NCBI RefSeq assembly: GCF_050948215.1
Contig: NC_135151.1
Span: 23,000,720 to 23,064,719 of the forward strand
Reading direction: 5' to 3'
Source of the DNA: Halictus rubicundus
Lineage: Eukaryota; Arthropoda; Insecta; Hymenoptera; Halictidae
Length of the DNA stretch: 64,000 nt
Below, piece after piece: positions 12,634-25,699 of the stretch. A model generated the notes under the pieces. The model was not told the DNA's origin. It did not search any database and saw only the letters and a list, made by a program, of their open reading frames with translations. The translations under genes were made by a program, and so were the position numbers. Within the stretch, counting starts at the first letter, position 1. Every line of letters starts with the position of its first letter.

Positions 12634-13140
12634 TTTCCTAGTCTGCTACGTAATTTTGTTTTTAACCATTTGCAAGGGTAGCAGAATTCTAAAACTGACC
12701 GGGAATAATAATGTTAGGATATGTTAGAAATGGAATTTAAATTATTAGCTTATATTTTTCTCTTATATTTTCTAGTCGGCTATTTAATTTTGTTCTGAAC
12801 TGTTTTCGAGGGTTGTAAACTTCTACGCGATAAATTTGTTCTTTTAGAAATCGGTAAACGAAAGTCATAAACGCGAGAAACACTGAAAATAACGACAGCA
12901 GTATACCGATAATAATCTTATACGATAGCAATTACCAACTGGAAAATAAACTAGGATCCAACTACCACTTTCCACATCTTTTAACTATAGTTTTCTTTAC
13001 GAAAGAAATTTTCTACTCGCCTGTATAATTTCGTCTTGCACTACTAGCAAGGATTACAATCGTCCGCAAAGTCATTCAATATTTTGATAAATGAAGGTCA
13101 TAAACGTTTGATTTACAAGCCAGTAATACAACAAAACAAA
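12634..13140. repeat. Three old tandem units in an AT-rich stretch
   Basis: Blocks start at 12634, 12768 and 13009 with TTTCTAGTCNGCTA-like sequence, followed by TAATTTTGTTYTGAAC-like and GCAAGGGTTGTAA-like sequence. Units two and three also share AAAGTCATAAACG-type blocks. Spacing is 134 and 241 bp, so the middle unit is longer. Divergence is high. No coding frame or known element is recognised. Confidence 0.55.
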
Positions 13141-14042
13141 ACGTTTAGAGGCCCCTAACCCTCGCATTAAATCAGAACGATCTCCGCCAGCAAAAATATT
13201 TACAAATTGCCGCACTAAATAACTCTGTCACAATTTTTACGCAATGCCACACGCAGGAAGCCCGTGCGAAAGTACCAATGGCGCGCGAGCATATAGCAAT
13301 ATCGAGCAAACAATATCGTATAAACAACCCGGCCCCGAAATAGACGGTATAAACCAGACTGGGCAAATAAATAAATATAAAAAGAAACCTGTAAACTGAA
13401 ATTTATTTTCCCACGGCAAAAAAAAAACAGAACTTTGATTCTGCTAAACGATTCAATTCCGACCGATCGCCGAAACGCGCAGTTAACCGGCGACGAAACA
13501 GGATGGCGTGGGAAATGAGTTTAGTCAGGGTTAACGAAGGTCTCATTAGATCGTGGACCGGTGCGGCGCGGCAAGCAAGCCCGGGCTCGCTAAAATCACA
13601 AATTGATCGGCGATCGGTGGCACGCGCAGATAACGCGATTGTTCCCGGATTTTATGCAATCAACGAGGGACGGATTCGGTCGGAGGAATGCGCGCGAGAA
13701 AGGAATCCCGATAAACATCTTTTAATGTACCGTGACGCGGAGAAACCGCACCACGCTAAACGCTGGAACCTCGGCGATGAGGCATCGGTTAAAAACGAGT
13801 TCCCGAGGGTCGTATATCTGGGGCCCGGTGGGTCCCCCGAAAAAGTTTCTGCACGCGTGGGCTCTTCTGCGCGCGTCCTTGGTCGCGTATACTCCGGCTC
13901 GAATACTTTCTCCCCAAGCGAGAGCCCTGCTCGCGTGATTTACGCATTTCCGTCAGTGGCGCCGTACTTCCAGACAACTCGATTAAAGTTATGCTCGCCG
14001 CGGCTTAGACAGAAGAACGGGAGAAAGTGAGAGAGAGAGAGA

Positions 14043-14074
<32 letters not shown>

Positions 14075-16289
14075 TACTTCGTAACTTTCGGACGCGTCCC
14101 TGCACCTTGCTAAGTGTAATATATAATGGATTTTTGGCCGGAAATGGCGAGGTGTCCATAGATCATGAACCCTACTTCCGTCGCACCTAAACCCTACCAG
14201 AGACCCTGCGGTCTGATTTATTTTCCCGGCGGCGCTAGGCGAGGCGCAACGTCGTCCCTCCGCTGGTCCATTATCTTCGCGCTAGTTTCCTCGATTTGTT
14301 GCTCCTCGAATTTCCATTCTGCTACACACCGGCGGAATTAGGCGCGTCATTAGAAGCCCGGCCGAAATTTCGGAGATCCCCCGGGCACAATGGACTCGCC
14401 CAGAAATTGGTGCAACGGTGCGGCGTGCTCCTAGGAAATTAGACGGCACGGCCGGGTCCCTTTGGTGCTTTGCACTTCGTTCGACCTTTATGCGCAAGTT
14501 GTTGGTCCGAATTTAGTACTTCAGGGCGGCGGAACATCTTCGGTCTTCGCGCGCTTCTTCGAAATGGCTGCGCAATCTTCCTTGCACGATGTTTCGTTGA
14601 ATTTTATTTCATTAACTTCGTCTGGTACGCAATTTCGCGTCTTCGGTATATGGAAATGGCAAATTGTTACTGGTAACCATTTTACAATATTTAAAATATA
14701 TAAAGACTGCCTATAGAAATATAGAAATTCAGCTATGAGTTTCACTTGTACAGTAAAGTCCTGATCCAAGACCAATCCTCGGGTCCGTGCTGTGACATAG
14801 ATCGTGTAGGGCTACTATTATCTCGTGACGAAGGCGCACTACATACCGTCAATCGACCTACTAAATACAGTTCAAATTAGATCGTGTTTAGTGCCATTTT
14901 AATCAGAAAAATGCCAGAAATAAGTTGGCGAAAGTCCCATGAAGAAATAATGAGAAACAAAGAAGTTTTGTAATTGGATTAATAGTGATTCACTGCTCGA
15001 GCTTCTAGGCCCCTCGCAGGGTATGCCTCCAGCGGAGGCGATAGCCAAACTGACTAAGATCGTGTAGCTCCGTTCGGCTTAGATCGAGACATTACTATGT
15101 CAACCCGTTTCTCAACCTCCTGCCTCATGACACGAAATCAAATCAGTCCTGAAGCCTTTAAATCGTGTTTAATTAGCTCAAAAATTTGTCTTTGCACATT
15201 TAGAACAAGTATCGAAGAAAAATATAATTCATTGTTTCAGCTGCTACAAACATGATGAAGAAAATAAATCATTGAACACGTTGTGTTTACATTCATTGCA
15301 GTCTCCGTCTCATCGATGATATCTGCGTCGCATTACACCTTCGCAGACTTCATGAGCGCCCAGATGATAATGCAATAATAACAGTAATTAGGTGCACTTT
15401 ATCTCGCTGTCTCCGATAAGCATACTGGATATTACTCGCGAAGAAAGCCCTCCATTTGTGTGTCATCAACGATAAGGATCTCTGGTGCGCTTTAAATCAT
15501 CCTGCTAACGTGTCTCATTTCGCCGCATCGGGCCACTCAATCTGCCGGAGATTCCGATGATTAATCCGAAAAAGTAGCATTTAAGTAGCCGGATGCGATC
15601 CGCGCAACCAGGATCACTAATTTTCGACGGTCCGTCCGCAATTTCGTTAATATAAATTACAAGCGCGTGCACTTTACCAGAGACTCGGCTTACGATCGGC
15701 GGTCACGCGACCGGGTCGCCATAAACTATATCGGAGCGGCCGTGTTTATTCAAATTGCACGGGGCTGGATCGATCCTTGCGATCCTTATTAGCTCGAGAT
15801 CCGTCGATTACACGCGGCGTTGCGTCGCGACGCGTCGGCCGCAGGTGCGCGTTACAAGTCGACTTTTCGACGTGTTCATCGATCGTGTCGAGGGCCACTG
15901 TTCCCGGAGCGCCTCGAATCCTGCGCTAAACGATCTGTCGGGAACTGCGCTCTGCGTGGGAATCGGCCGGTTTTTTCCCTCGTACAAGGAGCGAGACGAA
16001 TGGCGGAACCTATTACGATAACCTGCCGTTGAACGATCATTCGCGGAGGTCACAGTCTTGATAGTAAATAAGAAAGCGCACGCTATTCCGCGCGCCAGGA
16101 CCTCGGCGCCACGCGCTGTCGCAATTTGTATGTTGACCCTTTGCACTCTGAAATTTTGTTAAATGTCGGCCTCAGCCTCGACATAGCAAATTGTTCATGC
16201 GACCCCGTTTTTGACATCGGTCCGCCGCGCCGAAAGAAATCATGGGAGACTTTCGATAGAAACGTTGCACCGAAAAATAGAGAGTTGAA
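13141..16289. other. Unique non-coding DNA, no gene recognised
   Basis: A plus-strand frame at 13503-14030 (175 codons, ATG start) ends just before a GA microsatellite. Its product shows no signal peptide, membrane segment or known domain. The rest holds nothing I recognise. Confidence 0.5.
14029..14074. repeat. (GA)n microsatellite with one interruption
   Basis: GA repeats with a single GTGA near 14047. Confidence 0.95.
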
Positions 16290-16473
16290 CACTAGGTTTA
16301 CGGAGCGTTAAAAGTGAGTATTTCACATTACTCTATAAAAATAAGAGAAATGTGTCTATCCAAGTTTTCAGCGATTTTTTAAATAATATATACCTAAGGA
16401 AGTAAGTTTGTTGAGTAATTCCACGTAGACGGATCTTCCGCAATCTCAATAATCGTAAATTGAAAACCTAGCG
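16290..16473. mobile_element. TTAA MITE, CACTRGGTTTACGG family
   Basis: The left end is CACTAGGTTTACGGAGCG and the right end, inverted, is CGCTAGGTTTTCAA. TTAA is present on the right (16474-16477) and altered to TGAA on the left (16286-16289). Internal matches to the 3398 copy include ATTACTCTATAAA and TTTAAATAATATAT. It is 184 bp with no coding capacity. Confidence 0.8.
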
Positions 16474-17335
16474 TTAAGAAGACTGTTTGCAGTTAGACTT
16501 TCATCATTCCCGACACAATACCGCGAAGTTCTTGGCTGCTTGTTTTTTTTCCAATCTTTTCTTGACGGTTCGAAGAATGTTTCAGCCGTCAAACGTCAGC
16601 CGGTTAAAAAGTTTCCCAATGAAAGGGCCGCGTTCTGATCGGAAGAGGCGAGCCAACACCTGATGCTTCTCCGGGAAACCACTCGTCGCGGCCCAGCCGG
16701 CGAAAGAACGCCGGGACAAACAAATAATAAATGGCTGCGCCGTTTGAAAGCGAGAAACAAAGCCGGCGGAAAGAGGGCCCGGCAAAGAGGAAACGATTGA
16801 GATGCGCCGCGACACAGGACTCGTCAGGGGATTCGCCGGTTGAAAACCCTGGGCTGAAGACACCAGTCGGCCCCGAAACACGCCGCTCGGGACCTCCCTA
16901 ACGAGTCTCCCTCTCGCAACCTGTGATTTCTGATTATGCCTCTCCACCGAGCTTCGGGTCACCCCCTATTACGCGCTTTTCTTCCTGCTCCGCTCCCTCG
17001 GGAGACAATCAATACGGAAAACTGGGTCGACTTTCGACGAGAGCTCGATATCGATCATCGGAACAGTCGTTCTCGGGAATTGAATGCGTACTTCCGGACG
17101 GTCTTAGCTCTCCCTTTCTCTCTATCTCTCTTCTCTCTTCTCCTTATAGAGCGATTTGAAAGTTCAGAGATTGTAAAGAATTTTGTCTTGTTAACCCAGT
17201 TTCTTACACAGCGGTTTATAGAAGTGCGATATCAGTGCTCCTTCTGTTGCGATAGAAGTCAAGTTCTTGATCATCGAATTTCATCGACCGAAGTGTTTAC
17301 TTAAACTAGGTACAAGCGTATTATAAAATTGTTAA

Positions 17336-17569
17336 CCCTCTATGGGCCGATTTTCTTCCGTTGGTTTCTATCTGTAGACAACTTGCAAGGCATATACTTT
17401 GATATTTCAGGTTGATGGTGCTGCTGACCGTCGTCAATATTGTTACTGGTTATCTGAGAGACATTATATAATTAAGACGTATACGTCATCTTGTGACAGA
17501 ACTGAAATTATTTGGTAAAATGTCGATATATTAGCATGCGACCTGAAAGTTACACGGGCCCGTAGAGGG
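17336..17569. mobile_element. TTAA MITE with CCCTCTAYGGGCC ends
   Basis: The left end CCCTCTATGGGCC and the right end GGCCCGTAGAGGG are inverted repeats with one mismatch in 13. TTAA lies outside both (17332-17335 and 17570-17573). The internal 12-bp palindrome GACGTATACGTC is at 17476-17487. It is 234 bp and non-coding. Only one copy is seen in this window. Confidence 0.9.
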
Positions 17570-17573
17570 TTAA

Positions 17574-20500
17574 TGTTGAATTCAATGAATTGCATGATCG
17601 TGTACACAGACTTTTACGGTGTAAATATTTTTAATGGCATGTGCAAGTATTCTTAATATGTTCCACCATTATTCTGGCCTCATAAAATGTCTGTGTTTTG
17701 AATGTACTCGTGTTATTTCATGTGGAAGTGAAAATTTGCTGAGAAAAGCGGGCCAACAATTTTATAACACAGGGCTTGTTACTAAATGAGATTTTAAAGT
17801 TCCTTGTGCGTTAAATGCTCTTTATAAGGATGTAATAGTAATAACTGGCTTGAAGAGTGCTTGAAGATTTTATGAGAACTTACTGTTTCAATCCTCAGTA
17901 TTAAAGTATTATTTTCAATTCTCAAAAATGATTAAGGAAAGAAAAAATTTGTGATGCACGGGCCCTGTTTCTTAAACATTTTGCATCAAGATCCGCAGTC
18001 TACGCATAACATACTACAAGAAAAAATATTGTAACGTGGAAGAAGGTCCCGGTAAAAGAATTCAGGATATTTTTAAAGCATCGTTGAACAAAAATTCAGT
18101 GATTGTTCAGCGTGGAAATTTTCAAAGGCCCTCGGCGGAATCTGTGCGACGCGAACGCAACAGTATCGGCGTAACCGATAATTCTTTTCCGATGTAACAT
18201 TACAGGAGCACGGAGAACCGCATAACAGTGGTTCAGCGGGTTCTCGCGCCGCATGTTTCGCGGCTTCGATATCGACAACCTTCGCGAGACAAACGATCTC
18301 CGCTCGCCACCGCGAGGCGTTACGGTGAAACATATAAAACAGATTTCACCGCAACGAATTCTATTCCGGGAATAACACTCTCGATATTTGAACATCTAAA
18401 TCTTCTCCTCGGGAGAAAAATAGTAAAAGAAGAATGGAGAAGGAGAGAAAGAGAAAGAGAAAGAGAGAAATAGGGGGAGGAGACGATACCCGCAGAGAAG
18501 ACAATTCCGTAGCCATGGCCGCGATTTCGTACGGCAAATAGGAGACGCGACGGTCCTCGAAAACCGATTGCCCGGTAGTAATGAAATATCGCGTCGCGGG
18601 ACGATCGATCGTTCGAATATTTCACAATCCATCTTTCAGTCGGTTACACGGCCGTGTCTAATTTAAATGCTTCGTATTTCCGGCTGGCCGGGCCGACCGC
18701 TCCGATCCAGACAGGTTATTCCGCCGGCAATAAAAAGACAATAAGCGGCGCGGTACTATTCGATCGGCTCAACCAGCACGGACGTGCGCCGTTCGACAAT
18801 TATTAGAAAAGGAACGCGCGGTCCAGCAGCCGCGCGCGCCTCGATAGCAGCTGGCTCGCTTCTATCCGCTTCCGCTCGCTTCAACCCGCTCGCGCGCTAG
18901 CGGCCTCGTTAATTAAAGCCGTCCAGGAGACTCAATAACGTTTCGAAGTTGGCAAGCAATTTTCGCGAGGATACATAGCGGAGCAGATGTCAGGGAAATG
19001 GAGGAGAGCTTTCGCGAGATAGCTGAAACGAGAGAGACAGAGAGACAGAGAGGGAAAGAGGGTAACAAGAAAGAAGACGAGAGCGGAAGCTGGAAAGAGA
19101 AGAGCGGATGATAGAGCGTCGCGATGAGAAGGCAAGAGGAACAGGCTGGCAAGGAGGGTTAGTCTCGGGCGGCGTGGCAGGACACAGTAATATGATGTCG
19201 CAGCGTGCAATCCGCGCGGAAATTCCGGTAAGCAAGCGAGCCGGCTCTCTAGCGATGGAATCACACGAAACTCATCCGGAGCTCTCGCAGCGAATCGAGC
19301 ACAGAGAAACAGCTTGAAAGGGAGCGAGCGGAGAGAGCGCAAGCAATCTGACGCGCAGCGGGAGACAGAGCGCGGCGGCGAGGGTGTCGCTATTTTTCAT
19401 TAACCGGCTGATAGAGCAAGAGGCCCACCCCCTCTCGATGTTTTATTTCATCGTTCCCCCATCGAGCTTCCCGCGACCGTCGTCGTCTACGACGGTTTCT
19501 CGTTTTCTCCTTTCCCCATCGGTTTTCCCGTCCGCCTCCTTCGCGAACCCTCCGTTTCTCTTTTTCGCAACCACCCCCTCGCGCTTCCTCCTTCCCCCGA
19601 AATCACCGTGACGACGCGGTGGACCCTTTGTCACCCCGGTCCCGGGGCAGTCCTCTTTTTGCTATTTTATTCAACTTTTTCGCCGGGAGGGGGAATCCTT
19701 TTATTACCTGGCCGCGCGGCTCCAGTGTTTAGCGGACAATAAGCCGATGAAAGCTACGTTTGAGCCTGTGGGGTCCTTTGAAAAGTCCTTTTTCACCAAT
19801 CTCTCTCTCTCTCTCTTTCTCCTCGCCCCACCAAGCGCGACATTCTTCGACCTTTTCTCCTCTACGACCAAGATTTTCATCCCCTTCTCGCAAACCGGCG
19901 TGGAAATATCACGCCGTTCTCTCTCCTCTTCTCCTCTGTCTCTCTCGCTCGTTTATGCCCGCTTCTTCGCTGCTCTCTTTTTTTTTTTTGTCTTTCATTA
20001 TCCGCTTTGCGCCATTCTGCAACGCCGCCCGTCTCGGTGTTCCTTCTTGTTCGAAACGCGCCTCGCCGCTCTAGTACACTCGAGCAGCTCCTCCTTCTTT
20101 GCGACGAATATCCTTCGGCGACGTCAAAACCCCCCGGCGAGAAGCAATTCGCGGAACCGGCCGGGATTCACGTTTGATTCCTGCGAGAAACGCGCATAAT
20201 TTCCGCGGATGAGGCCGCTGCAATTCGAAACGCCCCCGAAAAGGCGACGCTTCTAAGAGGAAGCGCGATTTTGCGGGCGGAGCGTCCAATTGTTAGGAAA
20301 ATAGGCTGCTTCGTTTTTCTGACGAACACTCCCCTGCCTTTGCTTGCACAACCTTCTTCGGCCGAAGAATTCTTATTAACCCCACCGGGAATATTTGAAA
20401 ATTTTATTGCAATTTTAATCTAGGAGTTCTTGAACCTTTGAAAATTCCGTTCAAGTGTTCGCATTGACCAAACTAGTGGCCCGCGATTAATCCGAGAGCT

Positions 20501-23500
20501 TTCTTCTGAACTTCCGCGCGAATAGATCGAATTACGCTATCGCATCGATCAAGTCATCGGCCCCTGATTAATCTGGGAGGATCGACGTGGCGATCGCGAG
20601 CTGTCACCGGCAAGAATCGTCCGGCGGAATGCAATAAAAGGCGGTAATAATTCGAGCGGCATTATTCGTTACGTCGGCGCGGAGCGGCGTAATGAAACGA
20701 AATCTCTGGGCCGAGTGATCAAGAGCAAAAGAAACGTATCGCCGGGGATGAAAGGGGACATATTGCCGAACGCAGCCCCCCTATTTATAATCCGGGCGCA
20801 TCCTCCGTTCCGAAGATGCGTTCAATCGCCTCGGAATTCGTCCGCGCCGCGAGATTACGCCGGCTGATTTATAGAAGAAGATTACCGAACCAGCTCTTCC
20901 ACGAACGAGAAGAAAGCAAAGGTAAAGAGGAGGGTTCGGGGAACGCGAGAAGGCGGAGTCCAGACAGGGGTGGGTTGTCGAGGGGTGGGGGCGGTATAAA
21001 TAATAATCACGCGATACCGCCGCGACGAGAGAAGCCATGTCGCGATCCTTAATAAGACTCGCTGCTGGGATCGTAAACTTAAGGGCTGGCAAGCACACCT
21101 AAAACGATGGAAGAGACTCATGGCTCCCGGTATCGTGTCCGTCTGAAGCAATCCTTGCCTCCATTTTAACCCGCCGCGAATGTCGGCGTTAGAAGAACCG
21201 TCAAAGTTTTTCGCAGTCGACGACATTGTAATATTTTTCTAGTCCTCGAGCTGCCGGTCGCTGCGCCAGGAAACTTTCCTAGAATACATTTTCCGGGGAG
21301 ATGAGTTTATTAAAAATTTCACCGCTGATATTCAAATATTAAATAATAAAGCAGCGCCGTCCGAGCTTTCATAAATTTTAGAGCTCCTCGGAAGCGACGC
21401 TCCGCGAACACCAAAGTTGGAGAACTCTGCTAGCCCGCCGCTCCGGCGAGATGTCTCGAGGAATTTGTCTCTGATTGCTGGCATCTTAATGAGAACGAAC
21501 AGTTATGCAACTCGTTAGAAAAATTGCTCGCGAACTTGTTATTTCGTACTAAAATTATTCAATCTTGCCATTATTTTTCCGGTCGTATTTACGAAGACAC
21601 TTTCCTTCGAATCTATTGCGAGCAACAACCAGGTCTGAAAATGACTACCTGAAAGTAGCAAGGAATAAGACGATCCTTTGGGAGAGTAATGGTAACTCTG
21701 AAGCAACATTTTTCCGGGCATATTTGCGAAGATGCTTCTCGGGGACAGGTCCATCTTCTTTTGAGCCCGGTACAAAGGGCAGCCGACTCGAGTTAGCGTG
21801 GTACAAGCTGAGAAATCGGTAGGAGGTTCTCGAGTTCGGGGGTTCAAAATGGAGCCAGACATTGGAGGGTCGAGGAGAGTCGCATGGCGGGGCGGCGGCG
21901 GCCGTTTGGCTGTAGGAGGCTACAATTACTCCCTTAAGAGGATTTCCCAAGGACAGCATCATGACCGACGTTAAGGCGGCATTCGGCTGAAAGCGTCTAA
22001 ACGTTTTAAGTCTACTCCTCCGCGTAAGAAGCGAAGTTCCAGCGGGCAGAAGGCTCCCGGTGGTTGCAGCGGACCCGGTCTCGCGCCGACGGGGGAGGAA
22101 GAAGACTCGAGGACAAGGGCGGAGGGAAGGGGTAGATAAATGAAGGCAGAGAGACTTAATGAGAGCCGCGGGCGCATTCATATTTATGTGAACCAACCAA
22201 CGTACCCAGCCCGTGGCTCTGGTACTGAATCAGTCCCACACCAACACCCTGTTTCTCCCGACCACCGTTGCCCACCTTCTCGCTACAGCCGCCCAGAAAC
22301 CGACCCTATTTGTTTTTATAATTCTACTTGAATAATTGCCAGCCCCCCTCTTCCTCGGCCGGCTAGCGCGCGGCACGTGGTCACCCTTTTTCCCTCCTCC
22401 GCGGTGTCTGTTTCTCCGCGAATGAAAAAAGGAAGAAGAAGAACCAGAAACACAGAAAGAACTAGCTGAAACGTCGGCCCCGACGTAACTACTGTGTGCT
22501 CACTGAAACGAAGCCGCGCTGGGAAACCAGCCTTTGTCTCTCTGAAGTTGATTTTCGGACCGTACAATGTGTTCAACCCGGACCGCTGTAAATACGAATT
22601 AGTTGTCTTTATGAGCGGCCCGGTTTCGCCTTTCTACCGCGGGCTAACTGGCTTGTGGATAAAAATGGCCGCTGTCTAGGAAAATAGAGCGTTGATATAT
22701 CCGGGAGACCGGTACATTTTTCTGGGGATTTTAGAGCCTAGAGCTCGCTGCGAAAGGCGACCTTGATTGCCCGCAACCATAACGTAGCCCTGTCCATTTT
22801 CTCTCCTCTGTTAATTTTAAAACATATTCATTATACCGTGCATTTCGTATGTAATGCTCGTCCTGTTGAACGTATAGAATTTCATATTTTCGCGTGCTGG
22901 TTAAATAACGGACTGCAACAGAGTTAACACACTAATATTTCATAGCTGGGAGTGTTGGCAAGAGAAGAATTAGAATGTAAATTTAATTTCTACTTGCTAA
23001 GATTTAACGACATTTGTAGAACCAACACATTTTACGGGTATTCTTGGGTTTATCCGCGGATCAGAATTTATGAATTTGAGCACGCCCGTTTCGATTCGAC
23101 TTGCCAAGGTCCGAATAGTCCCGGCCGGTTTGACTCAGCGAAAGCAAACGACGCGAGCGTTTTCTGCAGAAGCTCAAAAATTTCCGCGACGTTCCCGGAG
23201 CACAAGTTGATCCTTGTACCCTCCGGTGTTTCTCCCCGGCCTTTGTATTCCGAGCGTGAACACCGGTCAGCCCTGATCGCGTACCTATCGATCCGAGGCC
23301 ATTGATAAGGGGAAAAAAAGAGTTGACTCGAGAAAGAACCGGAAGGAAAGATAACGGCGGAAGTCCCGACGAGGGCGAATCTTTGTAAAGAGACGAAACG
23401 TAAAGGTCGTACGTGCGCCGAGCGTCAAACAGTCCGGCGGAAATTGCATCGGCCGTCTGAGACAACGATAGACAATTTTTCGAGATGGAGAATTTGATCG

Positions 23501-24190
23501 GAGTTGTGGATCAAGGGGACGCGGGCGCTTATGGCCGAGAGATTCATGGTGTTCGCGGGGAATCTGTTCAATTAAGCTGAAATAGTTGCTACAAAGTACC
23601 TACATATTTTATCTGATTTTATAGAATATGGAATCGGAATTTTCGTAGATTCGGAATTAGTTTTTGGAAATTTTTCGACCGCGAGGTTTCGAACATGTAC
23701 CGCTGTTGATTCGCGAGTTATTTTCGAGTGTCTCACGGAATATTTTCAAGCGGGAATGTTGCCCGTGGTGGTTAGTGTCCGATAAATTCCGTCCTCGGGT
23801 CACTATCGTGACCAAGGTGGCTGCGTTCCTTCTTGAGGATAATTTAGATTCCTGGAGTGTGATTTACTGGCTTTTTACCGTGCTCCTTTCCAGCCAGCCA
23901 GTTACCCGCCGATAGGAAACGAGCGTTCGTTAACGAAATTCCGTGGTTGTCGGTCCCCGGTGCTCCCTTGAAATTGCCTTGTTAAAGAAAACTTGATCTA
24001 CTTCCTTGTATGACCCATTTTAAAACGTACTACGCGAACACACGCGAATAGACCGCCCGGAATTCTCCGGCGTACTTCCAAAATAACAAGCCCTACTAAA
24101 GAAACGTATTTCATCCAGTCGTAGAAAAATGAACTCTATAAAAATAAATTCGAATAATATAATTTGCGGAATTATTGCTACGTTCTTTGC
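17574..24190. other. Unique non-coding DNA
   Basis: AT-rich to 18.1 kb, then strongly CpG-rich with pyrimidine-rich tracts at 19.4-20.1 kb. Apart from the weak duplication at 21.6 kb, no repeat, RNA gene or convincing exon is seen. Long frames here overlap on both strands. Confidence 0.5.
21565..21760. repeat. Old two-unit duplication, period about 137 bp
   Basis: ATTTTTCCGGTCGTATTTAC at about 21571 and ATTTTTCCGGGCATATTTGC at about 21708 are both followed by GAAGAYRCTTTC-like sequence. In one frame this gives FFRSYLRRHF and FFRAYLRRCF. The frame is otherwise unremarkable, so a coding role is not supported. Confidence 0.5.
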
Positions 24191-24197
24191 GAAGGTT

Positions 24198-24397
24198 TAT
24201 GGGATTTACGGGGTTCACCCGTCAAAATGATAGGTACTAATATTTTTAATTTACAATTACTGAGATTGTGGAGATGTATCCATCAGGAATGGATTAACAA
24301 ATTTATTTCTTTGGGTATACATTATTTGGATAGACACGTTCTAGTTATTTTTAAAATAATACGAGAGAGTAATTTTCAGTACCCTGTAAACCCAGTG
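24198..24397. mobile_element. TTAA MITE, CACTRGGTTTACGG family, reverse orientation
   Basis: The right end CTGTAAACCCAGTG is the inverted form of the CACTGGGTTTACAG terminus. The left part holds GATTTACGGGGTTCACCCG followed by GTCAAAATG. Body blocks ACATTATTTGGATAGACA and TAAATTTGTTAAT (minus strand) match the other copies. The left boundary is approximate because that terminus is worn. The flanking tetranucleotide on the right is TCAA. Its right half was later duplicated in tandem. Confidence 0.7.
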
Positions 24398-24590
24398 TCA
24401 AAATTCGAATAAGGTATACTTTAGGGTTAGGATTAGGGTGAATATACATTCACAAGGAATTATTTAATAAATTCATTTTTTTGGGTACACATTATTTGGA
24501 TAGACAGCTCTTGTTATATTTAAAGTAATACGAAATATTCAGTGTCCTGTAAACCCAGTGTCAAAATTCTAATAAGGTATACTTTAGGTC
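24288..24590. repeat. Tandem duplication of about 163 bp covering half a MITE and its flank
   Basis: The block ACATTATTTGGATAGACA, then AAACCCAGTGTCAAAATTC and AATAAGGTATACTTTAGG, occurs twice, with equivalent points at 24388 and 24551 (period 163). Because the flank outside the MITE is included, the second copy arose by local duplication and not by a new insertion. At the junction (24424-24439) lies TTAGGGTTAGGATTAGGG. Confidence 0.85.
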
Positions 24591-25500
24591 ACGTTACTGT
24601 TGCATGAGCTGTGCCTGCACACCTGCGAATTTCAGCCTGGAACGAAAAAAAAAACGTTTTGGTAACCAAACTTCCCAGTCGGGAGAATCGAACGTGGATT
24701 AAGTGGTGGTTCCCGTCGGGCGGGTAACAGGGAAAGTTAACAACATATTGAAAGCGGCAGCTACTGACACAGGTGTGCAAATATTAGTAGCGTCGGTTCA
24801 CGGTAAGATGCCCTCGCCCCGTGGAACGTAAATAGATCGGGTAGCACTCGAGCAGGTTCCATTGCAACTGCGTCTGCCAATGAGGACCCAACACCAAGAA
24901 AAGGGGAAGCCGGAGGTAGGAAACTCTTGGTGGTAGGGTGAAATAATTGTTGGTACGCGTGACTCCCATGCCAAACATCCCTTATACCCGAAGCCAGCTA
25001 GGCACCGGCAGCCTTGGAACCACCGCAATGCACCCATAAAGTTAATACTGCCGTTTGCCGACTCTCCGACTATATCTCACCCCCTCTATCAACCCCTCTG
25101 CCGCCATCCTCTAAGGCTGCGTCCGCGACTTAGGCGCGGCTCGATACGATATCGTATATTCGCGCCCTCGCCCCGGGGGCTGTATCCACCCCCACCCCAA
25201 ATGCACCATCCCGCAGCCTATCTCCGCAATTTTTGCACCCCGGAGGGACCGTATTCGAACCGAAGAAGCATTATTGCATTCCGTTTACCTTCTGCACGGA
25301 CATTGGCCATTCGACGTCGACCCGGCGAAATGCTTTCCCCTCCTGGAATTCAATCGGCGAAACTTCGGACGCTTTCCGCCAAGACTTTCTCCCAAATTGC
25401 GAGACGTCTACATTCGACTACTCGCGAGGACTCTTTCTCTCCGTTATTTATTTAAAGGAATTTGGTTTGCTTTTCCATCCGTGCGCCTTCGTTCGAAGTA

Positions 25501-25699
25501 CAGTGTTTATTCGATACGTGTCCAAAACCCGGGTCTGGCCACGGACATGGATCGGACAGGAAATACTATTCTTTGATCCACCTTACGCTCCTCGCCGACA
25601 GGGGTCTCTCAAGCTTAAGGGAGTATACCCCGCGGTAGTGGGGGTAATTCCGCGACATTTATCATCCAAGCCTTGGCGACATATATAGAGAAAACACTG
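25501..25699 (+). mobile_element. Pogo-like MITE, copy 1
   Basis: The left end CAGTGTTTATTCGATACGTG follows TA (25499-25500). The right end, inverted, reads CAGTGTTTTCTCTATATATG. The CAGT start and TA target are typical of the pogo/Tigger group. The body is unusually GC-rich for a MITE (for example CCCGCGGTAGTGGGGGTAAT). A copy in opposite orientation lies at 30687-30884 with nearly the same length. No coding frame is evident. Confidence 0.85.

Noticed and set aside
13503..14030. 175-codon frame with ATG start
   Set aside because: It looked like a small gene, but there is no signal peptide, motif or context, and its 3' end runs into a GA microsatellite.
16133..16289. GACCCTTTGCACTC near the left of the 16.3 kb MITE, similar to the CCCTTTGCACTCGAA end
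   Set aside because: No TTAA directly before it and no matching opposite end; the following sequence does not match the family body.
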